Positions 44,513 through 53,469 of a stretch of DNA of 64,000 nucleotides are shown here, in pieces. How positions within the stretch are numbered: the stretch's first letter is position 1; every line of letters starts with the position of its first letter. Origin of the DNA: Streptomyces canus (GTDB lineage: Bacteria; Actinomycetota; Actinomycetes; Streptomycetales; Streptomycetaceae); assembly GCF_030816965.1 (NCBI RefSeq), contig NZ_JAUSYQ010000002.1:930001-994000 (forward strand), read 5' to 3'. The notes beneath the pieces were generated by a model. That model had not been told where the DNA came from and made no database searches. It worked only from the letters and a program-made list of their open reading frames with translations. The translations under genes and the position numbers were made by a program.

Positions 44513-45726
44513 GCGACGGCTCCCGGGCGGGTGACGACGAGGTATTCGCGGCGGTAGGCGTGCAGGGCACCGGCGATCACGGCTGCGGCGGTCAGGCCCG
44601 CGGGGAACACGAACGGGGCGATGCCGTCGAGGAAGGCGAGCCGCCCGTCGGCGAGGCCGTCGTCGATCCGGGCCTGGAGCGTCTCGATGGCCTGCGGGTC
44701 CGGTCCGGCGAAGGGGCGTTCCTCGGCGACCGTCTCCGTCTTCGGGGAGGTCCGCTCGGCCAGCGCGTCCGCGACGGGGACGGTCTCGTGCTGGGCGTCC
44801 AGGGCAAGCAGGGCGTCGGCCGTCAGGAACGGCACCGCGAGCAGCGGCAGGGCGGCGGCCGCGAGGGGGATGCTCAGCCGGATCCGGAAGCGACGGCGCA
44901 GGAAGGACACCGTCCGCCACAGCCCGGCGGCGAGCAGGGCCAAGGCGAGCGCGGCGATCACCGTCGCGGTGATCGTGCCCGCGCCCCAGGCGGCCCGGTC
45001 GGCGAGCCGCGCGCGCAGGCGCCCCTCCAGGCCGGTCACCCGGTCGACGATCGAGGTGGCGGCGGAACCGGCGGCCGGCGGGCAGGCGGGATAAGGGTTG
45101 TCGGTGGTCGGGGCGAGGGCCTGCGAGCAGAGCATGCTGCGCGCGTAGGTGAAGTCGGCATCGCGCAGGACCGGATCGGTGGCATGGCCCTGGGCCCGGC
45201 CGATCCAGCTGGTGTAGTCGACGACCAGCGCGGACACGACCCGCAGTTCCTGTTCCTCGGCGACGGTGAGGGCTCCGCTGCGGGTGACCTGGTTCAGGCT
45301 CTGCGTGGCGCGGGCGATCCTGGTCCGGTACCGCTCGCTGAGCCCGCTGAGTTCCGCCGCGCGCCCCTCGTCGAGGTTCCGCTGGGCCTCACCCTGCGCG
45401 ATGAGCAGCGAGGCCCGGGCGTCCGCGAGGTCGACCAGCGCGGGCGCCGCGCGTTCCCGGATGTAGGCGGAGTCGGCGCGCACGCCCGCGTAGGCCCAGC
45501 CGAGCGCACCGAAGGCCACCACGGCCAGCAGCGGCAGCGCGAAGAGCCGGTCCCGCAGGTAGGCGCGGTTGCGGTGGCCCGCGGTGGAGGGCCAGGCGTA
45601 GCGGAGGACGCGGCGGGCGAGTTCGGTGGTTACGGCGGCGACGGCCCGCGTGAGGCGGAGGGTGTCCTGTGCGAGGGCGCGTAAGCGATCGTCCGGAGCC
45701 AGTGGGCGACTCTCTTGCCGAGCCAT
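44509..45726 (-). CDS. Four-helix membrane protein, GlnX-like sensor transducer candidate
   Basis: A 405-residue protein from ATG 45726 (AGGGA 6 bases upstream), whose first 97 bases overlap the end of the kinase gene. Hydrophobic helices appear around residues 67-87, 245-265, 275-297 and 375-395. The external part between the first two is helical, with Glu/Gln/Arg-rich segments, like a sensor helical bundle. Layout and operon context match GlnX, the mycobacterial protein that couples GlnH to PknG. Sequence relation to GlnX could not be tested here. Confidence 0.65.
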   Translation of the reverse strand: MARQESRPLAPDDRLRALAQDTLRLTRAVAAVTTELARRVLRYAWPSTAGHRNRAYLRDRLFALPLLAVVAFGALGWAYAGVRADSAYIRERAAPALVDLADARASLLIAQGEAQRNLDEGRAAELSGLSERYRTRIARATQSLNQVTRSGALTVAEEQELRVVSALVVDYTSWIGRAQGHATDPVLRDADFTYARSMLCSQALAPTTDNPYPACPPAAGSAATSIVDRVTGLEGRLRARLADRAAWGAGTITATVIAALALALLAAGLWRTVSFLRRRFRIRLSIPLAAAALPLLAVPFLTADALLALDAQHETVPVADALAERTSPKTETVAEERPFAGPDPQAIETLQARIDDGLADGRLAFLDGIAPFVFPAGLTAAAVIAGALHAYRREYLVVTRPGAVA

Positions 45727-48700
45727 GGGCTGTCCCTGTGGTGTCGGAAGGCGAGCGGGCGGACCTCGTAGGCGCGGTCCAGGAGGATCTCGGCCACGGC
45801 CGCGTCCTCGGGGGCGGTGGAGCGGGCGGCCTGGTGGGCGAGGGTGACATAGCGGCGCGAGAGGTCCTCCCGCAGGCCGTGTTCGTCGGGCGGGAGGCCG
45901 AGTCGGGGGTCCGCGCCGGCGGACAGCGCCGCGAGGCCTGCCGCGTCGAGGGCACCGCGCGCGAGGGCACCCTGTACGGCCTCCCAGGCCTCGACGGTCA
46001 TCCGGACCCTGGCCTCCTCGTCGGTCAGGCCGTGCGCGTGGAAGAGCAGAGCCAGGCGCCCCAGCACCTCGCCCAACCGCTGCGGCGCCTGGTGGTCGCA
46101 CTCGCCCGTCCGCACGTACTCGATACCGATCCGCACGGCCGCGGTACGCGCGGCGGTCCGGTGCCGCGAGTGCTGTGGTACGGCGTCCAGTTCGCGTACG
46201 GCCTCCTCGCGCGCCGTTTCGCCGCCCAGCGCGAGGCGGGCCCGTGCCGCGCCGAAGGCCGCGCTGCCCAGGGAGGGGTTCCGCAGCCCGACCGCCTCGT
46301 AGAACGTCAGGGCCTCGTGCCGGCGTCCGAGGCGTTCCGCGCAGTGGCCGAGGGCCAGCTTGGGCGCGTACTCACCCGGGATGGCCGCGTACACCCGGTC
46401 GAAGTGCCGCCGGGCCGCGACGACTTGCTCCCGGGCGAGCGCGAGCAGGCCGTGGTGCCAGTCCAGCCGCCAGTCGTACGGGGCGCGGCGGGGGCCGATC
46501 CGTGCCTCGGCTGCCCGCAGTTCCCGTTCGGCGGCCCCGGGTCCGTCGGCCGGGTTCCGCAACCGCAGCCGGCAGCGCAGCAGATGGACCTCCGTGGAGT
46601 CCCGCCAGTCGCCGATGTGCTGGAGCAGGGCCTCGGGGGCGGCGTCGGCGAGCCTGCTCAGCTCGGCGTGGTGCTCGTCGCGCGGGTCGGGGCGCGGGAC
46701 GGGCAGGCGCTGGGCGACCTCGGTGGGAGGGGGCGGGTCGAACGGGGAGGGGGCGTCGGGGGCGGCCCAGTGGGCGAGGGGTGGCGCGGAGCCGAGGGCG
46801 CCGTCGAGGGCGTACGGGGACTGGAGGAAGAGCGGTGAGGGTTCGAAGGTCTCGGTACCGGTGCGCAGTGACCTCAACTCACGGAACACGCCACGTAGTT
46901 GCTGGTCCATCTCGCGCGCGTCGGCGAACCGTCCGGCGGGCTCGCTCAAGGTCGCGCGGTGCAGGACACGGGCGAGGGAGAGCAGACCGAGGCCACGGGG
47001 CACGGGGGCGGTGGCGTCCTCGGGTGCCCATGATTCCCTGGCCGGCTGCGGCACTCGGGCAGACGATCTTCCACCACCCAGGCGCGACTCCGCCGCGTCA
47101 GCGTGCGCCGCCCCGGGGACAAACGCGTTGCCGCCGATGTCCGGTGCGTCCCCGACACCCGACGTCCGAGCCACGGCGGCTGTCTCACCGCCGTCCAGAG
47201 CGCCCTCGGCACCCGCTCCGTGAACGGCACCCGCTGTCTCCCCGACGCCCGGTGCCCCCTCGCCGCCCGACCTCAGCTTGGCGTCCGACGCCTCATCAGC
47301 ACCCGATGAATCCCCGGTGCCCGACCCCTGAGCGAGGCCCAGTGTCTCCGCGCCACCCGAGAACTCCCCGACCCCTGACGTCCGGACGGAACCTGGTGTC
47401 GGGCCAACGTCCGCTGTCGCGCCGACCTCAAGCGCCGCCTCGGCGCCCGACTTCTGCTTGGCGTCCGACGCCTCATCAGCACCCGATGAATCCCCGGTGC
47501 CCGACCCCTGAGCGAGGCCCAGTGTCTCCGCGCCACCCGAGAACTCCCCGACCCCTGACATCCGGACGGAACCTGGTGTCGGGCCAACGTCCGCTGTCGC
47601 GCCGACCTCAAGCGCCGCCTCGGCGCCCGATGCCCGGGCGGCACCCAACGCCTCCTTGGCACCAGCCGTCCAAGCGACGCCTGACGTCTGGCCCCAGCCC
47701 ACCGTCTCACCGACGCCCAGCACCCCCTCAGCACCCGAGGCCCCGGCAGCACCCAACGCCTCCCCACCACCCGAGGCCCCCTCGACGCCCGACGCCACCT
47801 CAGCGGCCGAGGTCTGCCCCCCACCTGCCGTCTCACCGACGCCCAGTGGCCCCTCGGCACCCGAGGCCCGGGCGACACCCGACGTCCCGCCAGTGACCAG
47901 CACCCCCTGGGCTCCCGGTGTTTCGCCCGCGGCCGAGGTCTCCCCGGCGGCCCGTGCCTCGTCGCTCGCGGGTGAGGCCTCTGCGGCGGCCGGCGCCGCC
48001 TCGACAGCCGACGCACTCGCCGCATCCGCATCCGCCCCCGCCGCCCCGCCCAGCGTCCCCAGGTCCCCCAGCCGCGCAAGATCCGCCGCCGACCTACCGA
48101 GTCCGCTCAGCCGCCGCAGGGTCTCCCCCAGGCTGAAGAGGTCGTCCTGCTCCCTGGACTCGCCGTTCGGTCCCACGGTCGGTGCGCTGAAGCCCTTCGT
48201 GGTCATGCCCGGCGCCCCGACCGGGCGTACGCTGCCCACGTCGATGATCTTCGTCGTGGTGCCGTCGTGCATGACGTTGTCCGGCTTCAGATCGCCGTAG
48301 ACCTTGCTGGGCCGGTCGGCGTGCAGATACGCGAGGGCGGACAGGATCCGCACACCGTAGGCGAGCACGAACTCGTGGAAGCGGTGGCCGCCGAACTCCC
48401 CGGGGTTCAGTTCGGCCCGCGCCCGCACCTCCTCCAGCGTGAGCCCGTCCACGTACTGCAGGACGAGGAAGTCACCGACCTCGGGGTGGTGACCGTAGTT
48501 GAAGACACGGATGATGTCGTCGTGGCCGAGGTCGACAAGGGCCCGCCGCTCCCGGGCCAGCGCGCCCGCCGCGGCCGCCGCCTGTTCCGGGTGCAGGATC
48601 TTGATGGCGACCTCGCGGTTGTCGACCTTGGTGTCGAACGCGAGGTAGACCTCGCCCATGCCGCCGTAGCCGAGGGGCCGGATCAGCCGGTACTGGCCCG

Positions 48701-48929
48701 CGAGCAACTGCCCGGGGAGCAGCGGCAGTTCCCCCGGATCACCGCCGGTGTCCCAGCCGCGTCCCAGCAGCGTGATCGTGGGCAGCACCGTCGGATCGGG
48801 GTTCTCCGCGGGGAGGTCGACGTGCGCCGCCCTCAGGTACATCGGCTGTCCGGCGACAACAAGTGGACCGAACGATCCCTCGGATTCCGGTACTTCACCG
48901 AACGCACTCCCGCCCCGAGCCCCCTTCAT
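45630..48929 (-). CDS. PknG-like Ser/Thr kinase with C-terminal TPR-like region and long repetitive linker
   Basis: A 1099-residue protein. Residues 75-275 hold the N-terminal kinase part: LGYGGMGEVYLA, Lys110 in VAIKIL, YGDLKPDN with Asp213 and DVG with Asp230, the same non-canonical HRD replacement as in PknG. About 365 Ala/Gly/Glu/Ser-rich residues (276-640) then interrupt the domain before LARVLHRATLSEPAGRFADA. The C-terminal 400 residues are helical repeats. There is no N-terminal rubredoxin motif. ATG 48929 has AGGAGG only one base away; ATG 48842 is an alternative. It should phosphorylate a metabolic regulator of the GarA/OdhI type, by analogy. Confidence 0.82.
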   Translation of the reverse strand: MKGARGGSAFGEVPESEGSFGPLVVAGQPMYLRAAHVDLPAENPDPTVLPTITLLGRGWDTGGDPGELPLLPGQLLAGQYRLIRPLGYGGMGEVYLAFDTKVDNREVAIKILHPEQAAAAAGALARERRALVDLGHDDIIRVFNYGHHPEVGDFLVLQYVDGLTLEEVRARAELNPGEFGGHRFHEFVLAYGVRILSALAYLHADRPSKVYGDLKPDNVMHDGTTTKIIDVGSVRPVGAPGMTTKGFSAPTVGPNGESREQDDLFSLGETLRRLSGLGRSAADLARLGDLGTLGGAAGADADAASASAVEAAPAAAEASPASDEARAAGETSAAGETPGAQGVLVTGGTSGVARASGAEGPLGVGETAGGGQTSAAEVASGVEGASGGGEALGAAGASGAEGVLGVGETVGWGQTSGVAWTAGAKEALGAARASGAEAALEVGATADVGPTPGSVRMSGVGEFSGGAETLGLAQGSGTGDSSGADEASDAKQKSGAEAALEVGATADVGPTPGSVRTSGVGEFSGGAETLGLAQGSGTGDSSGADEASDAKLRSGGEGAPGVGETAGAVHGAGAEGALDGGETAAVARTSGVGDAPDIGGNAFVPGAAHADAAESRLGGGRSSARVPQPARESWAPEDATAPVPRGLGLLSLARVLHRATLSEPAGRFADAREMDQQLRGVFRELRSLRTGTETFEPSPLFLQSPYALDGALGSAPPLAHWAAPDAPSPFDPPPPTEVAQRLPVPRPDPRDEHHAELSRLADAAPEALLQHIGDWRDSTEVHLLRCRLRLRNPADGPGAAERELRAAEARIGPRRAPYDWRLDWHHGLLALAREQVVAARRHFDRVYAAIPGEYAPKLALGHCAERLGRRHEALTFYEAVGLRNPSLGSAAFGAARARLALGGETAREEAVRELDAVPQHSRHRTAARTAAVRIGIEYVRTGECDHQAPQRLGEVLGRLALLFHAHGLTDEEARVRMTVEAWEAVQGALARGALDAAGLAALSAGADPRLGLPPDEHGLREDLSRRYVTLAHQAARSTAPEDAAVAEILLDRAYEVRPLAFRHHRDSPWLGKRVAHWLRTIAYAPSHRTPSASRGPSPP
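47276..47630. repeat. 180-bp tandem duplication in the kinase linker
   Basis: Bases 47276-47450 and 47456-47630 are a tandem repeat with a period of exactly 180 bases (60 codons). They differ at one base (47380 versus 47560) over about 175 bases and then diverge. It lies in the repetitive linker of the PknG-like kinase (residues about 432-551). Near-identity implies recent origin. Confidence 0.9.
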
Positions 48930-49127
48930 GCCTCCTCAGAATAGGGCCAGGTGCCGGGATCGACCCCTCTCTTTCCCCCTGAGAACCGTGATGCCGTGGG
49001 GTTCGGCCGGTCGGCAAGGTGGAGATCCATGTCCCTCCCGGACCGGCGCCCCTCTAGAGTGAGGGGTCCCTGCCAGAGAAGAGTCCGGACCGCAGCCGTC
49101 CTGGCCAGAAGCGGTGAAGGAGACGCG

Positions 49128-51290
49128 GTGACCCTGCGCGAGAACGATCCGGAGTCTGTCGGCGGCTACCGGATCGAATCGCGGATCGGGACCGGCGGCA
49201 TGGGTGTCGTCTATCTCGGCCGATCGGCGTCGGGACGGGCCGTCGCCGTCAAGGTGGTCCACACCCGGTATGCCGACAACCCCGAGTTCCGGGCCAGGTT
49301 CCGGCAGGAGATCGCCGCCGCGCGCCGGGTCAGCGGCGCGTTCACGGCACCGGTCGTGGACGCGGATCCGGAGGCGGAACGGCCCTGGATGGCCACGGCG
49401 TTCGTGCCGGGCCGTACACTCGCGGACCGCGTCGACGAGTCGGGACCGCTGGACTGGCCCGCGCTGCGCCGCCTCGGCACCGAACTCGCCGAGGCCCTGC
49501 GGGAGATCCACCGCGCGGAGGTCGTGCACCGGGACCTCAAGCCGAGCAATGTGCTGCTGCTGGAGAGCGAGGGCGACGACGGGGCCGTACGCGTCATCGA
49601 CTTCGGCATCTCGCGCGCGGCCGACAGCGATGTCCGTACCCAGACCGGCATGGTGATGGGCTCGCCGCCGTTCATGGCACCGGAACAGTTCAGCCGCCCG
49701 CACGAGGTCGGCTCCGCGGTCGACGTCTTCTCGCTGGGCGCGGTGCTCGTGTACGCGGCCACCGGGCACAGCCCCTTCGAGGCGGAGAACGCCTATCTGG
49801 CCGCGTACAACACCGTGCACGGCGAGCCCCGGCTGGGTGAACTGCCCGAGCAGCTGCGCCCGTTGGTCTCACGCTGCCTGGCGAAGGAACCCGCTGACCG
49901 GCCGACGTCGAGCGAGGTCCTGGAGCGGCTGACGGGTCTGCCGGAGGAACTGTCCGACGGGAGACCGGCCGACGAGGTCTCCCGCGCCCCGGAGATCCGG
50001 ACGACGGATGTGGTGACCTCGCCGCTCGGTCACGTGGGGCCGGTCCGGCGGAAGCGCCGCGGGAGGAAACTGTGGGCCGCCGTCGCCGTCGTGGCACTCC
50101 TCGGCGGGGCCGGGGCGGCCGCGGTCGCCGTGGTGGAGGACGAGCCGGCGAGTACGGTCGACGCGTTCGACGCTCTCGCTCCGCGGACGACGCCCAGCGG
50201 GACGGCACCGGCGGGCTGGAGGCCCTGGCACAACGCACTGGGGTCGGGCGGGACGGACCAGTCGATGAGCGTCGGCCCCTCGTGCACTCCGGACGCACTC
50301 GGCGTCTTCTGCGCCTCCGAACAGGTCGCCCTGCTGCGGCTCAACCCTGCGACGGGGAACGTCGAGTGGACGAAGCCCATGAGCCGCAAGCAGGTCAGCA
50401 GCTTCTCCGTGCGCGAGCCCGTCGTCCATGACGGCGTGGTGTTCGTGTACAGCGCGGACCGCTCCCAGGGCGTCGACGCCTACGACGGAAGGACCGGCGA
50501 GCGGCTGTGGCAACTGAAGGGCCCGCTCGGCGAGTTCGAGGCGCTGGGTGGGGTGCTTCTCGTGCGCCTGGACGAGCTCGGTCCTTCCGACACGGCACGT
50601 TATGCGGCCTACGAGCCGCGCACGGGCGAGGAGTTGTGGCGGCGTGAGTTGACCTCCACCTCGCCGAGTCCCTTCTACGAAGGCCCCAAGGACACGCTCT
50701 ACGCCGATCTGCGCGGCGGCGAAGGCGGCATCGCCCGCATCGACACGCGGACCGGCAGAACGCTGGCAAGTGTCGACGCGCCGAAGGGCGACCTGTGGCT
50801 GGCGACGGTCCACGACGGTACGGCGTACTACGCGCGCTGGGAGGACGACTCCGGCGTGTCCGCCGCCTTCTTCGTCCAGGATCTCAGCAGCGGCAAGACC
50901 CGCCGGATCGACTTCCCGTGGAGCGTGGAGCCCGAGGCACCGCCGCTGGTGCAGGGCGACACCATGTACCTCTTCGACTACGGCAACGAGACCCTGCTCG
51001 CCCTCGACGTGAAGAAGGGCAAGCCGCTGTGGTCCAGCTCGCGCGACCTGCGCGTCTTCAGCGAACCGGCCTACCACGCGGGCCGGTTGTACGTGACGAT
51101 GCCGGACACCAGCATCGTGGCCCTCGATCCGAGGACCGGGAAGGAGATCGGCCGTACCAATCCGTCCTTCGACACCACGGGCCGCTCCTTCGAGGAACTG
51201 TCGCCGAGTTCGGTGCCGCCGCTGCTGGTGGGCGATGTGCTGTACGGGGTCAGCGGGTCGGGGGTCTTCTCGGTGGCCGACGTCACCTGA
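49128..51290 (+). CDS. Transmembrane Ser/Thr protein kinase with external PQQ-like propeller domain
   Basis: A 720-residue kinase from GTG 49128, with GAAGGAG 6 bases upstream. The cytosolic kinase domain covers residues 14-270: GTGGMGVVYLG, Lys42, HRDLKPSN with Asp136 and DFG 158-160. A basic juxtamembrane segment leads to a single helix at 315-336, then a large external domain with repeated LLRLNPATGNVEW, DAYDGRTGERLWQL and LALDVKKGKPLW units, typical of PQQ-like beta-propellers. It likely senses an extracellular signal. It is divergent from the PknG-like kinase gene; CCCCTC/GAGGGG around TAGAGT (49049-49066) may mark its promoter. Confidence 0.92.
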   Translation: MTLRENDPESVGGYRIESRIGTGGMGVVYLGRSASGRAVAVKVVHTRYADNPEFRARFRQEIAAARRVSGAFTAPVVDADPEAERPWMATAFVPGRTLADRVDESGPLDWPALRRLGTELAEALREIHRAEVVHRDLKPSNVLLLESEGDDGAVRVIDFGISRAADSDVRTQTGMVMGSPPFMAPEQFSRPHEVGSAVDVFSLGAVLVYAATGHSPFEAENAYLAAYNTVHGEPRLGELPEQLRPLVSRCLAKEPADRPTSSEVLERLTGLPEELSDGRPADEVSRAPEIRTTDVVTSPLGHVGPVRRKRRGRKLWAAVAVVALLGGAGAAAVAVVEDEPASTVDAFDALAPRTTPSGTAPAGWRPWHNALGSGGTDQSMSVGPSCTPDALGVFCASEQVALLRLNPATGNVEWTKPMSRKQVSSFSVREPVVHDGVVFVYSADRSQGVDAYDGRTGERLWQLKGPLGEFEALGGVLLVRLDELGPSDTARYAAYEPRTGEELWRRELTSTSPSPFYEGPKDTLYADLRGGEGGIARIDTRTGRTLASVDAPKGDLWLATVHDGTAYYARWEDDSGVSAAFFVQDLSSGKTRRIDFPWSVEPEAPPLVQGDTMYLFDYGNETLLALDVKKGKPLWSSSRDLRVFSEPAYHAGRLYVTMPDTSIVALDPRTGKEIGRTNPSFDTTGRSFEELSPSSVPPLLVGDVLYGVSGSGVFSVADVT

Positions 51291-51300
51291 GCGGAAGCGG

Positions 51301-51332
51301 GTGTGGGCCCGGCCCGACGGCCGGGCCCACAC
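51301..51332. terminator. Bidirectional terminator between kinase and protease genes
   Basis: GTGTGGGCCCGGC and GCCGGGCCCACAC form a perfect 13-bp stem with a 6-base loop, between two convergent genes (10 bases after the kinase stop, 6 bases after the protease stop). Confidence 0.85.
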
Positions 51333-51338
51333 CGGCGT

Positions 51339-52481
51339 TCAGGCGGTGTGCAGGGTCAGGCCGTACCGGTTGAGGATCTCGTTGACGGGCTGGAACCAGG
51401 TCTCGCCGCCGCTGGAGCAATTGCCCCAGCCGCCGGAGGTCACGCCCTGGGCCTGGTCGCCGCTGATGAACGAGCCGCCGGAGTCGCCGGGTTCGGCGCA
51501 GACGCTGGTCTTGGTCATCTGGTGCACGGCGCCCTGACTGTAGTTGACGGTCTCGTTCATCGCGAGGACCGTGCCGCAGTGCCAGTGGGTGGTCGATCCC
51601 GAGCGGCAGATCGAGGAGCCGACGGGCGCCACGTTCGACCCGCGCACGAGCTGGTCGGAGACGGTGCCCCAGCCGAGCACGACGGGGACGGTCCACCAGC
51701 CGCTGCCCACGTTGACCCAGGCGTAGTCGTTGTCGGGAAAGGACGAGCCCTGGAAGTTGCCGACGTAACTGCGGTCCCAGCCGTAGACGCTGCCGGTGTG
51801 CTGGTCGCAGTGGCCGGCGGTGACGAAGCCGCCGTAGACCGAGAAGCCGATGGAACAGCGGACGTTGCCGGTGTAGTAGGGGTCGCCGCCGACGGTTCCT
51901 GCGGCGAAGGTGGCCGGCGCGGCGGCCACCTTCCGCACGGTGACGGGACCCGCCTTCCGTGCGCGGGCGACGAACTCCCGGACATCGTTGTCACCCTGTC
52001 GGCCGTCGACGACGTTCACCACCACCGTGCTGGCCTTCGGGTCGACGTGCCAGCTGCTGACGGCGTCCGGTGCGGAAAACCTGTCGAGCCGGGCCTGGGT
52101 GGCGGACAGCTCCCGGGCGCTGTGGGCGACGGTGCGGACCGTGGCGCCGGTGGCGCGTATCTCGCGGAGGGCGGTGGCGGAGGTGTCGGGGGTGACGGCG
52201 ACGGTCAACGTCCCCGCGGCGGCGTCGAACCAGGAGCCGCCGTACGAAGTACCCGCGGTCCGGCGGACCTTGGACTCCAGAGCCGTGGCCCGCCGCTCGG
52301 CGGCGAGCCTTGCCTCGGCCTGCTGGCGCGAGAGGCCGAAGTCCCGCTGCATGGCGGCGAGGAGACCGGCGGAGGCGGGCGCCTTCTCGTCGGCGGTGGC
52401 GGGAACCGTGCCCGCGGCCGCCCCGGCGCCGAGCAGGAGCAGCACGGCCAGGCCCGCGCGCATGAATCTGGTGCGTCTCAT
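51339..52481 (-). CDS. Streptogrisin-type secreted serine protease (S1)
   Basis: A 380-residue preproenzyme from ATG 52481. A signal peptide (to about residue 30) is followed by an alpha-lytic-type prodomain (residues 35-190) and a mature protease starting near residue 195. The triad is His224 in VTAGHC, Asp252 in DNDYAWV and Ser334 in GDSGGS. Six cysteines (209/225, 292/302, 328/355) fit the three disulfides of streptogrisins. The prodomain acts as a folding chaperone and is removed by self-cleavage. Its start codon overlaps the end of the open frame from the adjacent ABC gene. Confidence 0.93.
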   Translation of the reverse strand: MRRTRFMRAGLAVLLLLGAGAAAGTVPATADEKAPASAGLLAAMQRDFGLSRQQAEARLAAERRATALESKVRRTAGTSYGGSWFDAAAGTLTVAVTPDTSATALREIRATGATVRTVAHSARELSATQARLDRFSAPDAVSSWHVDPKASTVVVNVVDGRQGDNDVREFVARARKAGPVTVRKVAAAPATFAAGTVGGDPYYTGNVRCSIGFSVYGGFVTAGHCDQHTGSVYGWDRSYVGNFQGSSFPDNDYAWVNVGSGWWTVPVVLGWGTVSDQLVRGSNVAPVGSSICRSGSTTHWHCGTVLAMNETVNYSQGAVHQMTKTSVCAEPGDSGGSFISGDQAQGVTSGGWGNCSSGGETWFQPVNEILNRYGLTLHTA

Positions 52482-53377
52482 GGAGATTGCCCTTCGTCGT
52501 TCCAACGAGGTGGGGGTGGAACAGCAGAGTTCTCTGAGAGCGCTCTCAGTGTGGCCCGGCAGAGCCTAGCCGCCGATGATTGACAGGTCCATACCAATAC
52601 CGAAGTTGTCGAAATCCGGTACCCCGACCGGGCGTTCAGGCCCCCAGATACCGCAGAACGGCCAGCACCCTCCGGTTCGCGTCCTCGGAGCTCGGTAGGC
52701 CGAGCTTGGTCCTCCAACGAGCGGCCGTTCGCGGTCAGTTCGCCGACGCTGGTGTCGGCGAGCAGCCGGCCCCGGCCGATGACGATCAAGTGGTCGGCGG
52801 TGAGCGCCATTTCGCTGATGAGGTGACTGGACAACAGGACGGTTCGGCCCTCCGCGGCAAGGGACTTCATCAGCGTACGGATCCAGCGCACGCCCTCCGG
52901 GTCGAGGCCGTTGACGGGCTCGTCGAAAAGCAGCACGGCGGGGTCCCCGAGCAGTGCGGCCGCGATGCCGAGGCGTTGCGACATGCCGAGCGTGAAGCCG
53001 CCGGCCCGTTTGCGTGCCACGTCGGTGAGGCCGACCGTGGCCAGGACCGCGTCCACACGGGAGCGAGGGATGCCGTTGCCGGCGGCCAGCGCGGTCAGGT
53101 GGTTCCGCGCGCTGCGGCCCGGGTGGTAGGTACGGGCCTCCAGCAGGGCGCCGACCTCACGCAACGGGCGGCTCAACTCCTGGTAGCGCCTGCCGTTGAC
53201 GCGGGCGGTGCCGGTGTCGGGGCGGTCGAGGCCCATGATCATGCGCATGGTGGTGGACTTCCCGGACCCGTTGGGCCCGATAAAGCCGGTGACCGCCCCG
53301 GGCCGGACCTCGAAGCCGAGTCCGTCGACGGCGACGGTGTCTCCGTAGCGTTTCATGAGTGCGCGGACCTCGATCAT
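52478..53377 (-). pseudogene. Truncated ABC-2 type exporter ATPase fused to foreign sequence
   Basis: Starts at ATG 53377. The first 220 residues are a normal drug/antibiotic exporter ATPase: GPNGSGKSTT, the signature TLGMSQRLGIAAALL and Walker B VLLFDEPVNGLDPEG. After SVGELTANGRSLED, where such proteins normally finish with about 20 more residues, the sequence changes to unrelated residues for 77 codons and stops inside the protease start. The switch point is where a response-regulator tail begins in another frame. No permease follows. It is probably non-functional as a transporter. Confidence 0.75.
52636..52710 (-). pseudogene. 3' tail of a LuxR-type response regulator gene
   Basis: In a frame shifted from the ABC ATPase, the minus strand reads TKLGLPSSEDANRRVLAVLR and then YLGA followed by a stop codon. 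This is the usual end of Streptomyces LuxR-type response regulators (consensus KLGLP...HRRVLAVL.YL). Only the last 24 residues remain, directly joined to the ABC ATPase, so the DNA between the two genes has been lost. Confidence 0.68.
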
Positions 53378-53469
53378 GGCTGTTTCCCGGTGGTTGACCT
53401 CATGCACCTCATGCGATCGAACCTACGAACGTGGAACGGGTGCCGGAACGGGGATTTCCTCCGCCTCCT

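Noticed and set aside
47276..47630. CRISPR-like array
   Set aside because: The repeat unit is 180 bp, tandem without spacers, and in frame in a coding gene.
46175..47896. Plus-strand frame opposite the kinase linker
   Set aside because: An Arg/Pro-rich mirror of the repetitive linker, not a separate gene.
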